From Streptomyces akebiae (GTDB lineage Bacteria > Actinomycetota > Actinomycetes > Streptomycetales > Streptomycetaceae), in assembly GCF_019599145.1 (NCBI RefSeq), contig NZ_CP080647.1, positions 5,890,001 through 5,954,000 of the forward strand: a stretch of 64,000 nucleotides of DNA, in the 5' to 3' direction. Of the stretch, positions 1 to 8,423 are shown one piece after another. The notes under the pieces were generated by a model, which was not told where the DNA came from, did not search any database, and saw only the letters and a list, made by a program, of their open reading frames with translations. The translations under genes were made by a program, and so were the position numbers. Each line of letters opens with the position of its first letter. Position 1 is the stretch's first letter.

Positions 1-570
1 GAGTTCGGGGACGCCCAGGTACTGGAAGCACGGCGTGGGCCCGCCGCGGTCACGGGCCAGGAGCGTCACCGCGGCGGCGAGGCCGCCGCCCGCGCTCTCC
101 CCGGCGATCCCGAGGCGGTGGGGGTCGATGCCCAGTTCGTTCGCCGACTTCGCGGTCCATGCCAGGGCTGCGTAGCAGTCCTCCAGCCCGGCGGGGAAGG
201 GGTGTTCCGGGGCGAGCCGGTACTCGACGGAGACCACGACAGTGCCGACCTCCGCGGCGATGCGGGTGGCGGTGGCGTCGAACTGCTCGACACTGCCCAT
301 GATGAATCCGCCGCCGTGGATGAACAGCAGGCCGGGCAGCAGGCCGTCGTGCTCCGCGGGACGGTAGACGCGGACCAACACGTCGGGTGCGCCGTCGGGC
401 CCGGGGACGGTGACGTCGGCGGTGCTGATCGGGATGTCCGGCTCGTAGACCGGCAGGCCGCCTCGGACCGCTGCCTCGCCCATTGCTCGTAGCTCATGGA
501 AGTCGGCGAACGGCCCGTTGGGGAACAGGTCGAGCCAGGGTGCGATCTCGGGGTCGTACGCGTAGGTCAT
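1..570 (-). CDS. alpha/beta hydrolase (HSL-type esterase), C-terminus off the window
   Basis: N-terminal 190 residues of a carboxylesterase of the hormone-sensitive-lipase group; the reading frame is open at base 1. The start ATG (568-570, complement) has a good AAGGAGG site just upstream. The oxyanion-hole motif HGGGF and the nucleophile motif GESAGGG are both visible, as is the family's YRLAPEHPFPAG block. The Asp and His of the triad would lie beyond the window. Family knowledge suggests hydrolysis of short acyl esters in the cytosol; the substrate is unknown. The same frame stays open upstream of the start (see the spacer entry). Confidence 0.9.
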   Translation of the reverse strand, partial: MTYAYDPEIAPWLDLFPNGPFADFHELRAMGEAAVRGGLPVYEPDIPISTADVTVPGPDGAPDVLVRVYRPAEHDGLLPGLLFIHGGGFIMGSVEQFDATATRIAAEVGTVVVSVEYRLAPEHPFPAGLEDCYAALAWTAKSANELGIDPHRLGIAGESAGGGLAAAVTLLARDRGGPTPCFQYLGVPEL

Positions 571-1016
571 GAAGCCTCCTTGGCGAGGTCGGGCGAGGTC
601 GGGCGAGGATCCGGTGAGCGCGGCGTGAGCGACCTCGCAGGGCCCGGTGTCGCGGCATCGGTGCTCGGTGAGTGCACCGATGTGACGGGCGCCCGCTGCC
701 GGACGGTGACCAGGGTCTTCACCTGCCGACGTCGGGGCGTCGTGGGCGATGGACGACACCCGGACCAGTCCCAGCGCGATGGATGCGAGGACGGGCAGCA
801 CAGCGTGGACGGCGCCGGCTGCGCGGTGCAGCTCAAGTAAGGCGGTGCGCTTGATGACGCCGATCAGCGCACCAGCGGAGACATACGTCCCCACCGCAGG
901 CGTCGGGAGGAGTGAACGCGGCGGGACCCTCTTTCGGACCGCGCCGCCGCAGCGTCAAGCGCGATGGCGCGATCCGGCTCCGGCGAAGGAGGAGAGGACG
1001 GAGCCCTGGTGCGATC
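571..1016. other. spacer between two minus-strand genes; possible decayed reading frame
   Basis: No confident gene. On the minus strand the frame of the downstream esterase stays open through roughly 571-930, with GC-rich third positions and a short hydrophobic stretch (AVLPVLASIALGLV). That could be the tail of a degraded membrane protein. No credible start with a ribosome site was found, and one TTA codon is present. I treat it as non-genic. Confidence 0.4.
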
Positions 1017-1691
1017 TCAGAGGCTGAAGACGAGTTCGGCCTGGTTGCGCTTGGTGGTGTGCAGCTCCCAGTAGACCGGGGAGATCTCCTCGGGCTGGGC
1101 GGTCGGGAAGCCGGGGACGGCCGGCGTGCCGATCGACACGTCGATGCCGACGTGGGCGGCCTGGACGCCGGTGCCGTCCAGCTCCTTGTGGAGGTTGATC
1201 GCCCAGTTGCGCAGCGCGGCGGCGGCGGCGTTGACGTTGCCGACCTGCGGCACGGGATCGATGGAGCCCGCGCCGGTGGTGTAGAGCAGCGTGCCCGCGT
1301 CGGCTTCCCGCATCGCCGGCAGCACCGCCTTGGTGGCGGTGATGGCGCCGTAGAGCTGGAACTCGATCTCGTGCTGCACCTGGGCCGGTTCGGCCTCGGC
1401 CGGGGTGGCCAGCGTGGTGGCGAGGCCCGCGACCGGGGAGTACTCCAGGACGTCGATGCTGCCGAACCTCGCGGCGGCGTCCTTGAGGGCCTGGGTGAGG
1501 GCGTCGCGGTCGAGGACGTCGGCGGGGAAGGCGGCGGCGGTGATGCCCTCGGTGGTGAGCCTGCCGACGAGATCGTCGAGCTTGGCGCGGTTGCGGGAGA
1601 TCAGGGCGACGTCCAGGCCCTGGGAGCCGAAGGTGCGGGCGATGGCCAGACCCAGCTGGGGGCCGGCTCCGATGATGGCGATGCTGGTCAC
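1017..1691 (-). CDS. atypical short-chain dehydrogenase/reductase-like protein
   Basis: A 224-residue Rossmann-fold protein. The N-terminus IAIIGAGPQLGLAIA (residues 4-18) replaces the classical TGxxxGIG loop. A ISRNRAKL segment fits NADP(H) selectivity. The region where SDRs carry Ser and Tyr-x-x-x-Lys reads YTTGAG and VGNVNAAAAALRN, so the catalytic Tyr and Lys are absent. It may be a non-canonical reductase or an NADP-sensing protein. It is divergent from the TetR gene at 1835, and three operator-like palindromes lie between them, so TetR control is likely. Confidence 0.85.
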   Translation of the reverse strand: MTSIAIIGAGPQLGLAIARTFGSQGLDVALISRNRAKLDDLVGRLTTEGITAAAFPADVLDRDALTQALKDAAARFGSIDVLEYSPVAGLATTLATPAEAEPAQVQHEIEFQLYGAITATKAVLPAMREADAGTLLYTTGAGSIDPVPQVGNVNAAAAALRNWAINLHKELDGTGVQAAHVGIDVSIGTPAVPGFPTAQPEEISPVYWELHTTKRNQAELVFSL

Positions 1692-1730
1692 AGCGATCCT
1701 TTCCTGAGCTGGTCGAAGGAGCAGGTATTC

Positions 1731-1815
1731 GGATAGGTCTATCCATATCGAGATCCGGATAGGTCTTTCCGGTTCACTGTCGCCACTGTATCACCGAAAA
1801 TGGATAGGGCAATCC
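1731..1815. promoter_or_regulatory. three operator-like 14-bp inverted repeats
   Basis: Three related sites lie in the divergent SDR/TetR spacer: GGATAGGTCTATCC (1731-1744), GGATAGGTCTTTCC (1757-1770) and GGATAGGGCAATCC (1802-1815). Each has GGA and TCC ends, and the first has perfect 6-bp arms. Size, symmetry and position suit a TetR autoregulatory operator. Inferred, not demonstrated. Confidence 0.7.
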
Positions 1816-1834
1816 GATTGCTAGACTCCCGGGT

Positions 1835-2530
1835 ATGACCCCTGGCCCCCAGCGTCCCGACGGCCCTGCCGCCCAACCCTTGCGCAGCGATGCCGAGCGC
1901 AACCGTGAGCGGATCGCCGCCGCTGCCCGCAAGGTGTTCGCGCGTGACGGTCTGGGTGCCTCGATGGCCTCCGTGGCCCGTGAGGCGGGGGTGGGGATCG
2001 CCACCATGTTCCGCCGCTTCCCCACGAAGGAAGAGCTGGTCGACGCCGTCTTCCTCGACCGCATGGACGCCTACGCCACCGCGGTCGCCGTGGCCCTGGA
2101 GGACCCCGACCCCTGGAACGGGTTTGTCGGCTACATCGAGACCGCCTGCGCGATGCAAGCCGCCGACAGCGGCTTCGCCGACGTCCTGATCACGACCTTC
2201 CCCACCGCCAAAGCCCTGGAGCGGCGCCGCAACGAGGCCTACGAGGGCATGGTGGAGCTCATCAGCCGGGCCAAGGCGACGGGCCGGCTGCGCGAGGACT
2301 TCGACTCCTCGGACATGGTCCTGCTGCACATGGCCAACGCCGGTGTCGTCAACGCCACCGGCGACGCCGCCCCCGACGCCTGGCGCCGCGTCGTCGCTCT
2401 GCTGGTCCAGTCCTTCGAGGCCCCGTCCCGCGGCCCCCTGCCCGCCTCACCCGAGCATGAAGCCCTCTACCGGGCCATGCTTCGCGCCGGTCCGGCGGCT
2501 GTTGCGGAGTCGGATGCTGGGGACGGCTGA
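1835..2530 (+). CDS. TetR/AcrR family transcriptional regulator
   Basis: 231 residues. The N-terminal helix-turn-helix is clear: RNRERIAAAARKVFARDGLG, then MASVAREAGVGIATMFRRFP at about residues 50-69. The C-terminal ligand-binding half is TetR-like and variable. It is divergent from the atypical SDR at 1017-1691, with three GGATAGGnCnnTCC palindromes between, so it probably represses that gene and itself. The ligand is unknown. Confidence 0.92.
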   Translation: MTPGPQRPDGPAAQPLRSDAERNRERIAAAARKVFARDGLGASMASVAREAGVGIATMFRRFPTKEELVDAVFLDRMDAYATAVAVALEDPDPWNGFVGYIETACAMQAADSGFADVLITTFPTAKALERRRNEAYEGMVELISRAKATGRLREDFDSSDMVLLHMANAGVVNATGDAAPDAWRRVVALLVQSFEAPSRGPLPASPEHEALYRAMLRAGPAAVAESDAGDG

Positions 2531-3108
2531 CTTGGGGCTGGCGTCGTCTCGTCGTGCCGGATTTCTCGCTGAACTCGCCGCGGTCTGTGCTCGCGGGGTG
2601 TTCCCGGCCGGGTCGGCTGTGTGTGAGCCAGACGGGTGCTGTCGCTGGCGGCGTGAAGCAGGCTCTCCTCGCGTGGCGTACGGCTTGGAGGGTGCGGGCC
2701 GACTGTTCCGTGTCCCCGCCGGTCAGCAGGACAGTGCGCACCGGTCGGACGTGAGATCGACCATCACGCCGCACATCAGGAGCCCGATGCCCCTCCGGCG
2801 GCGGACGGGGTCAGCGACAGCAACCGCCATCGGCCGGACCCCGCCGCCTGATCGGCCCGTCACCGGCCTGAGCGCGACGACCGCGCAAGTGGACCAGCGG
2901 TTCCGCTTGACGCTACTCCAATCGGAACGACTTATCCATATCTTCCGGCCGCCAATGCGCGGCATCCGCAGGAACGGCGAGGGGCCAGGTTCTCTTCGTG
3001 TTGATGGAACGCCTCAGCCGATACCGAAGGTCCTGGTGCCGCCGCCCCGGGGCGGGGAAACTGATACGGCTCCTAGCGAACGTGAGCTCGGGCAACTGAT
3101 GGGTAGCT
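2531..3108. other. 578-bp spacer with no supported gene
   Basis: Several frames are open, but none has a ribosome site, GC3 pattern or recognisable protein sequence. A TTGACG hexamer at 2907-2912 could be a -35 element for the LysR gene, but no convincing -10 sits at the right distance. It may be decayed sequence. Confidence 0.5.
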
Positions 3109-4002
3109 GTGGGTATGGAACGGCCGGAAACACGCGAGCTCGAGTACTTCGTCGCGGTCGCCGAGGAACTGCACTTCGGGCGGGCCGCGGAACGGCTCGG
3201 TATCACGCAGCCCCCGTTGTCCAGGGCGATCGGCAGGCTGGAACGCCGGATGGGCGTTCAATTGCTCACGCGCACCAGTCGTCGTGTCGTCCTCACGGCG
3301 GCGGGCGCGGAGTTCCTGGCCGAAAGCCGGAAAGCGCTGACTGCGGTGGACATCGCTGTGTCGCGCGCCCAACGCAGCGTTAACTCCCACCGGCTGGTGG
3401 TGGCCGCGCGGCAGGGCACCGGTTCCGGGCTGCTGGCCAAGGTGGTGCGCGCCTACCGTCGCCGGCCGGATGCGGCCGAGGTCGCGATCGTGTTCACCCG
3501 GAACCAGGTCGATCTGGTACGTAACGGCGCGGCGGACATCGCGTTGATGTGCGGCCACGTCCCGCTTGACGGACTGGAATCCTCCGAGGTCGCCGAGGTG
3601 CAAACAGTCGCGTTGCTGCCGCTGGACCATGCCTTCGCGGCGAAACCGGCCGTTTCGGTTGCCGATGTCGTGCAGGACGAGCTGTTCCGGCCGCTGTGGC
3701 CGCAGAGTGCGGCGGAGATCGTGCTCGACCAGATCATCGACAAGGTCGCGATGGGCGAACTGGTCGTGACGCTGGGGGCGAGCGCGACTGACCGGATCGG
3801 ATCCGCCGTCGTGGCTGTTCCCGTCGTCGATGCGCCACCGACACGCGTGGCGCTGACATGGCGGCAGGGCGTCCCGGCCGCGACGCGTGACGCGTTCGTT
3901 CGTACGGCCGAGAGCGTGGCGGCCGGGATGTGGACCCCTCAGCCGAAGGCGCCCAGTTGGGTGGCGCCACCGTCGACGACCAGCTCGAAGCCCGTGATGT
4001 AG
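3109..4002 (+). CDS. LysR family transcriptional regulator
   Basis: 297 residues from the GTG at 3109; the ATG at 3115 would give 295. The N-terminal winged HTH is textbook: LEYFVAVAEELHFGRAAERL followed by GITQPPLSRAIGRLE. The C-terminal half is a LysR substrate-binding domain (residues about 90-290). Its 3' end overlaps the convergent SDR (3939-4691) by 64 bp, so the last 20 or so residues may be variable. Convergent placement gives no clear target. Confidence 0.92.
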   Translation: MGMERPETRELEYFVAVAEELHFGRAAERLGITQPPLSRAIGRLERRMGVQLLTRTSRRVVLTAAGAEFLAESRKALTAVDIAVSRAQRSVNSHRLVVAARQGTGSGLLAKVVRAYRRRPDAAEVAIVFTRNQVDLVRNGAADIALMCGHVPLDGLESSEVAEVQTVALLPLDHAFAAKPAVSVADVVQDELFRPLWPQSAAEIVLDQIIDKVAMGELVVTLGASATDRIGSAVVAVPVVDAPPTRVALTWRQGVPAATRDAFVRTAESVAAGMWTPQPKAPSWVAPPSTTSSKPVM

Positions 4003-4691
4003 CTGCTCTCGTCCGAGGCCAGGAACAGGATCGCGTCAGCCTGCTCCTCCGGCCGCCCCCACCGGCCCAGCGGGACCCGCGACGTGAGGTGCGTCATGAA
4101 CGCGCGCCTGGTGTCGTCATCGACTCCGCTCCCGATACCGGGAGTGTCAGTGGTGCCCGGTGCCAGCGTGTTCACCCGAATATTCCGCCCCTTGAGCTCG
4201 TTCGCCCATCCCCGGGCGAACGAGCGGACCGCGGCCTTCGACGCGCCATAGACGCTGAACCCCGGCGCCGAGGTGCTTCCCGACACCGAGCCCACCAGCA
4301 CGATCGACGCGCCGTCGTTGAGCAGTGGAAGGGCCTTCTGGACAGTCTTGAGCGTGCCCTTGACGTTGATGGTGAAGGTCTTGTCGAAGTGCTCGTCGGT
4401 GACGTCTTCGAGCCTGGCGACTTCGGCGGTCCCGACGTTCGCGACCAGCACGTCGACCTGGCGGCCGTCGCCCCGCACGGTTTCGTACAGCCGGTCGAGA
4501 TCCGCGGGGTTCGACGCGTCGCCCTGGACGGCGATCGCGCCCACCTTCGCCGCGGCGGCTTCCAGCTCCTGCTGCTTGCGGCCGGTCACATAGACCACCG
4601 CGCCCTCTTCGACGAACCGCTGCGCCGTGGCGAGTCCGATACCTGAACTGCCGCCGGTGATGACCGCGACCTTGTTGCTGAGCCTCTTCAT
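3939..4691 (-). CDS. classical SDR family oxidoreductase
   Basis: 250 residues with every classical SDR signature: cofactor loop TGGSSGIG (about 13-20), NVG, catalytic Ser in VGSVSGS, YGASK catalytic Tyr/Lys pair, and the C-terminal FLASDESSYITG and VDGG blocks. An Arg after the second strand (VTGRK) suggests NADP(H). Length is normal for the family. The substrate cannot be deduced. The 3' end overlaps the LysR gene tail to tail. Confidence 0.95.
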   Translation of the reverse strand: MKRLSNKVAVITGGSSGIGLATAQRFVEEGAVVYVTGRKQQELEAAAAKVGAIAVQGDASNPADLDRLYETVRGDGRQVDVLVANVGTAEVARLEDVTDEHFDKTFTINVKGTLKTVQKALPLLNDGASIVLVGSVSGSTSAPGFSVYGASKAAVRSFARGWANELKGRNIRVNTLAPGTTDTPGIGSGVDDDTRRAFMTHLTSRVPLGRWGRPEEQADAILFLASDESSYITGFELVVDGGATQLGAFG

Positions 4692-5387
4692 GCCTTGAGT
4701 CCAACACCGCTGACCTGCCAGAACAATGACGGTCTCGGCATCACAGCGGTACTCGGACGGTATCGGATATGCATAGTCGTGCTTGCCGGCTTCCCTGGGT
4801 ACCGCGGAATCCGTGGTCCGTCAGCTGCGCCACGGGCGGTACGAGTCCTTGATGTGTTCACACCTGAGGAGCCGACTTGCGGCAGCGGGACTTAGGGACG
4901 AAGGCGTCGCCCACTCTGCCGCTGCGGGTCATTACACGTGGCGCCAGCGACGACGACGCATTCTCCGCGTACGTGCGCGGCCCGGTCCACTGGGGCGAGG
5001 CCGCTTGACTGCCAGTCTGGGCGCACGTACGACACCATCGTTCACCGCCATCCGGGTGAAGCAGTGCGTGTGCCAGGAAACCTTCGAGCCGACAAGAACG
5101 TGCCCGGCTTCACGACGGAGTTTTCTGCAGGCCCCACGAAGGCAACGAAGGCAAGGTGCCCGGTCAGCGTAGCGGGTGGTGGGCGGGTGCGGAGGAGGCG
5201 TTCGGGGTGGGTGGGGTGGGTAGGTCGGGGCGGCAAAACAAATCGGTTTTCCGGAGCGGGGCGTGGGCCTAGCATGCCGCAGTCGTTCCGAATGGCGTTC
5301 GGCATATCGGACAGTGTGGACGGTATGGGTGGCGTGTCGGGACGGTGTGTCGGGCGAGATGTCGAGCGGGTCGTGTGAAGGGGAGTG
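4692..5387. other. 696-bp spacer, possibly containing decayed coding sequence
   Basis: No complete gene. A 43-codon frame at 4877-5008 (plus) ends VRGPVHWGEAA and has GC-rich third positions, so it could be the tail of a lost gene, but it lacks a plausible start. A G-rich tract (about 5170-5235) precedes the ABC operon, whose promoter should lie between 5240 and 5380. I could not place its hexamers with confidence. Confidence 0.45.
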
Positions 5388-6590
5388 ATGCCGTTGTCCG
5401 CGGTGATCGAGGCGCGTGGGCTGTCCAAGGTGTTTCAGACGACCGTGCGGCAACCCGGTCTCGCGGGGGCGCTCAGATCGCTCGTCAGTCCGCGGCGCGT
5501 GGACAAGGTCGCGGTGCAGGACGTCGACTTCAGTGTGGGCAGAGGGGAGTTGCTCGCGCTGCTCGGTCCCAACGGGGCCGGCAAGTCCACCACGATCAAG
5601 ATGCTCACCGGCATCCTCACGCCCACCTCGGGCGAGGCACTCGTCGCCGGGGTGGTCCCGCACCGGGACCGGGAGCGCAACGCCCACAACATCGGGGCCG
5701 TGTTCGGACAGCGGACGCAGTTGTGGTGGGATCTGCCCGCCCGGGAGTCCTTCGAGATCCTGCGGGACATCTACGGGGTTCCGGAGGAGCGGTTCCGGGA
5801 GCGCATCGAGGAGTTCGACGGGCTGCTCGAACTCTCCGAGTTCTGGGACACCCGGGTCCGGCATCTGTCGCTCGGGCAGCGGGTGCGTTGTGATCTCGCC
5901 GCCTCGCTGCTGCACGATCCGCCCGTCGTCTTCCTCGACGAACCCACCATCGGCATGGACGTGGTGGTGAAGGAGCAGGTACGGCGGTTCCTGCGGCATC
6001 AGGTCGAGGAGCGCGACCGTACCGTCCTGCTCACCACGCACGACATGACCGAGGTGGAACGCCTCGCCGAACGCGTCGTGCTCATCAATCACGGCCGGAT
6101 CGTCCTCGACGGCTCCCTCCAGGAGATCCGGCGGCGCTTCGGCGGCACCTGGCAGGTCCGGGCCACACTCGCCGACCCGGCCGACGTCGAGACGGTCGAG
6201 TCGGTCGAGACGGGAGAGCAGGGCGAAGGGGCCGGCGGACCTGTTCCGCTGCCCGGGTTCGCCGGTATCGGTGTGCTGCGGCGGGAAGGGCCGCGGGTCG
6301 TGTTCGGGCCGGTCGGGGAGGACGCCCCCACCGTCCACGAGGCCCTCAAGGTGATCATCGGGCGGTTCCGGGTCGCGGACCTCGCGCTGGAGGAGAACGA
6401 CCTGGAGGACGTCATGCGCGCCGCCTACCTCAGCGACGTACCGGCCCAGAAGGGCCGACACCTGGCCACCGTCGCCTCCGCAACGACTGCCGCCGCCTCC
6501 GCCGCCGCCTCCACTGCCGGTTCCACCGCAGACCCTGCCCCTGTCGGCGACTCCGCCCCCGACTCCGCCTCCACCCCCCAAGGCGGCTGA
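5388..6590 (+). CDS. ABC transporter ATP-binding protein (ABC-2 exporter)
   Basis: 400 residues. ATP-hydrolysing subunit: Walker A GPNGAGKST (60-68), signature LSLGQ (160-164), Walker B VVFLDEP (180-186), and the switch His in TTHDMTE (218). An insertion before Walker A and a C-terminal accessory region precede a 35-residue Ala/Ser/Thr/Pro-rich tail. The ATG at 5388 has AAGG six bases upstream; a GTG at 5385 is the alternative. It is first in a tight three-gene operon (3 bp to the next gene). The paired permeases resemble the DUF990/ABC2_membrane_6 group, so an exporter is expected; the substrate is unknown. Confidence 0.94.
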   Translation: MPLSAVIEARGLSKVFQTTVRQPGLAGALRSLVSPRRVDKVAVQDVDFSVGRGELLALLGPNGAGKSTTIKMLTGILTPTSGEALVAGVVPHRDRERNAHNIGAVFGQRTQLWWDLPARESFEILRDIYGVPEERFRERIEEFDGLLELSEFWDTRVRHLSLGQRVRCDLAASLLHDPPVVFLDEPTIGMDVVVKEQVRRFLRHQVEERDRTVLLTTHDMTEVERLAERVVLINHGRIVLDGSLQEIRRRFGGTWQVRATLADPADVETVESVETGEQGEGAGGPVPLPGFAGIGVLRREGPRVVFGPVGEDAPTVHEALKVIIGRFRVADLALEENDLEDVMRAAYLSDVPAQKGRHLATVASATTAAASAAASTAGSTADPAPVGDSAPDSASTPQGG

Positions 6591-6593
6591 CCC

Positions 6594-7469
6594 ATGACCG
6601 CCACCTCCCCGTCCGCCCCCACCCGAACCTCACCCCCCACCCGCCCCACACTCCGCAGCCTCACCGCCGCCTTCTCCCGGGCCCGCCGCGTCTCCTGGAT
6701 CACCCCACGGGGCGAACTGCTCGCGCCGCCCCGGATGTCCGCCACCGCCGTACGGCTCTTCGTCCAGGTCTGCCTGGTCATCTACCTCTGGCGCGGGCTG
6801 TACGCGAACACCGAATCCAGCGCCGGGCTCGACGAGACCCAGGCAGTCGGCTACGCCGTGCTCGCCGTGCTCGCGAACCGGATCCGCGGCCTCGACCGGC
6901 AGGCGGGCCGCGACATGGTGATCCAGCATCTGCGCTTCGGGACGATCGTCTACTGGTACCTGCGGCCGATGAAGCCCCAGCGCTACTACGCACTGCGCGC
7001 CCTCGGCGACCAGCTGTACGGCTTCTGCTGGGTGCTCGCCGGATACGTACTGTGTCTCGCCGTGGGGGTCGTCCCTCCGCCCGCCTCCCCCTCGGTGGCC
7101 GGGGTCTTCGCGGTGAGCATGCTGCTCGGCCAACTCGTCCTGTACTACGTGATGATGCTGGTCGACCTGCTCTGCTTCTGGACCCTGCGCAACGAGGCGG
7201 CCCTGCTGATCCTGGTCTTCGCGCAGAACCTGCTCTCCGGTGTGTACGCCCCGCTCTGGTACTTCCCGGACTGGTTCATCACGCTCAGCTCGTTCCTGCC
7301 GTTCCAGGCGACGCTCAGTGTGCCGCTCTCCATCTACGTCGGCCGGATCGAGGTCGGTGACGCCTTCGGGCAGCTGGCGGTCCAGGCCGTCTGGGTCGTC
7401 CTGCTCGCGCTGCTCACCCGCCGGCTCTGGGACCTGGCCGGCCGTCGCGTCGTGTCCCAGGGAGGATGA
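6594..7469 (+). CDS. ABC-2 family permease, first subunit
   Basis: 291 residues, about six membrane segments (for example VRLFVQVCLVIYLWRG, CWVLAGYVLCLAVGVV, LVLYYVMMLVDLLCFW, LAVQAVWVVLLALL). The WFPDWFITLSSFLPFQATLSVP stretch is typical of the ABC2_membrane_6 (DUF990) family by memory. It follows the ATPase by 3 bp and overlaps the region of the next gene's ribosome site, so the three are co-transcribed. It likely forms a heterodimeric membrane channel with the next protein. Confidence 0.9.
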   Translation: MTATSPSAPTRTSPPTRPTLRSLTAAFSRARRVSWITPRGELLAPPRMSATAVRLFVQVCLVIYLWRGLYANTESSAGLDETQAVGYAVLAVLANRIRGLDRQAGRDMVIQHLRFGTIVYWYLRPMKPQRYYALRALGDQLYGFCWVLAGYVLCLAVGVVPPPASPSVAGVFAVSMLLGQLVLYYVMMLVDLLCFWTLRNEAALLILVFAQNLLSGVYAPLWYFPDWFITLSSFLPFQATLSVPLSIYVGRIEVGDAFGQLAVQAVWVVLLALLTRRLWDLAGRRVVSQGG

Positions 7470-7471
7470 CC

Positions 7472-8368
7472 ATGGCGACCACACACAGCACCGCTCCCCA
7501 CGGAGCTCCCCACGGAGCTTCCCAGGGGGCTCCCCCTACGGCTCCCCGGGCGATTCCCCACGGGCCCGCGCACGCCTGGCGCGTCGTCTGGCGGATCACC
7601 AAGCTCAACTTCAAGGCCCGGCTGGAGTACCGGGGCGAGTTCCTGATGGGTGTCGCCGTCGGAGCGATCTGGCAGGTCTCCATCGTCGTCTTCGCCTCGG
7701 TGCTGCTCACCCGGTTCCCCGGCCTCGGCGGCTGGTCCAGCTCCGACGTGCTCCTCATCGCCAGCATGCGCATGCTGGCCCACGGGCTGTACGTGCTCTT
7801 CCTCGGCCGGATCCAGTACATGAACATGCTCGTGCAGGAAGGAGTCGTCGACCCCTGTCTGATCCGCCCGATGCCGGTCTACCGGCAGGTCCAGCTGACG
7901 TTCTTCCCGGTCAACGCCATCGGTGACCTGGTCGTCGCGGTCGGTCTGTTCGTCGCCGCGCTCCAGCGCAGTTCCCTGGACTGGACGGCGGGCCGGATCA
8001 CGTACGTGGTCGCCGGTGTCCTCGGCGGCATGCTGGTGGAGGCCGCGCTCTTCACGGCCCTGGCCGCCGCCGCGTTCCACTTCCCGGCCACGTCGTACTG
8101 GAGCCAGTGGCTGGAGGAGCTGATGGGCACCTTCGGCAGCTACCCGCTGAGCATCCTCCCGAAGGCGGCGTCCGCCGCGTTCACCTTCGTCGTGCCGCTC
8201 GCGTTCATCGCCTACTTCCCGGCCGGTGTACTGACGGGCCACGGAGACGCGATGGGCGTGCCGGAGGCACTCGCGGTCGCCTCACCCCTCATCGGCCTCA
8301 CCGCGTTCGTCCTGTCCCGGCTGCTGTGGAACTGGAGCCTCAGCAAGTACACGGGCGTCAACGGGTAG
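7472..8368 (+). CDS. ABC-2 family permease, second subunit
   Basis: 298 residues. The ATG at 7472 is chosen because GGAGG (7461-7465) is 6 bases away, whereas the ATG at 7466 abuts it. A Gly/Ala/Pro/His-rich leader (residues 1-30, from near-repeats of GGAGCTCCCCAC) precedes about six membrane segments. It belongs to the same family as the preceding permease. A convergent TetR gene ends 40 bp downstream; no strong terminator hairpin is seen between them. Confidence 0.9.
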   Translation: MATTHSTAPHGAPHGASQGAPPTAPRAIPHGPAHAWRVVWRITKLNFKARLEYRGEFLMGVAVGAIWQVSIVVFASVLLTRFPGLGGWSSSDVLLIASMRMLAHGLYVLFLGRIQYMNMLVQEGVVDPCLIRPMPVYRQVQLTFFPVNAIGDLVVAVGLFVAALQRSSLDWTAGRITYVVAGVLGGMLVEAALFTALAAAAFHFPATSYWSQWLEELMGTFGSYPLSILPKAASAAFTFVVPLAFIAYFPAGVLTGHGDAMGVPEALAVASPLIGLTAFVLSRLLWNWSLSKYTGVNG

Positions 8369-8391
8369 GAGGAACAGGGGCGTTGTACTTG

Positions 8392-8423
8392 CTCAGCCGC
8401 TCAGCCGCTCAGCCGCTCAGCCG
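8392..8423. repeat. 8-bp tandem repeat CTCAGCCG x4 over a stop codon
   Basis: Four perfect, adjacent copies of CTCAGCCG. The last copies encode the final residues and stop of the TetR gene at 8409-9152. Since 8 is not a multiple of 3, gain or loss of a unit changes the C-terminal frame. Confidence 0.95.

Noticed and set aside
2343..3383. 346-codon plus-strand frame between TetR and LysR
   Set aside because: Overlaps both real genes in another frame, with no start signal and no protein-like motif.
4932..6581. 549-codon minus-strand frame across the ABC ATPase
   Set aside because: Shadow of the ATPase gene, which has Walker A/B and signature motifs on the plus strand.
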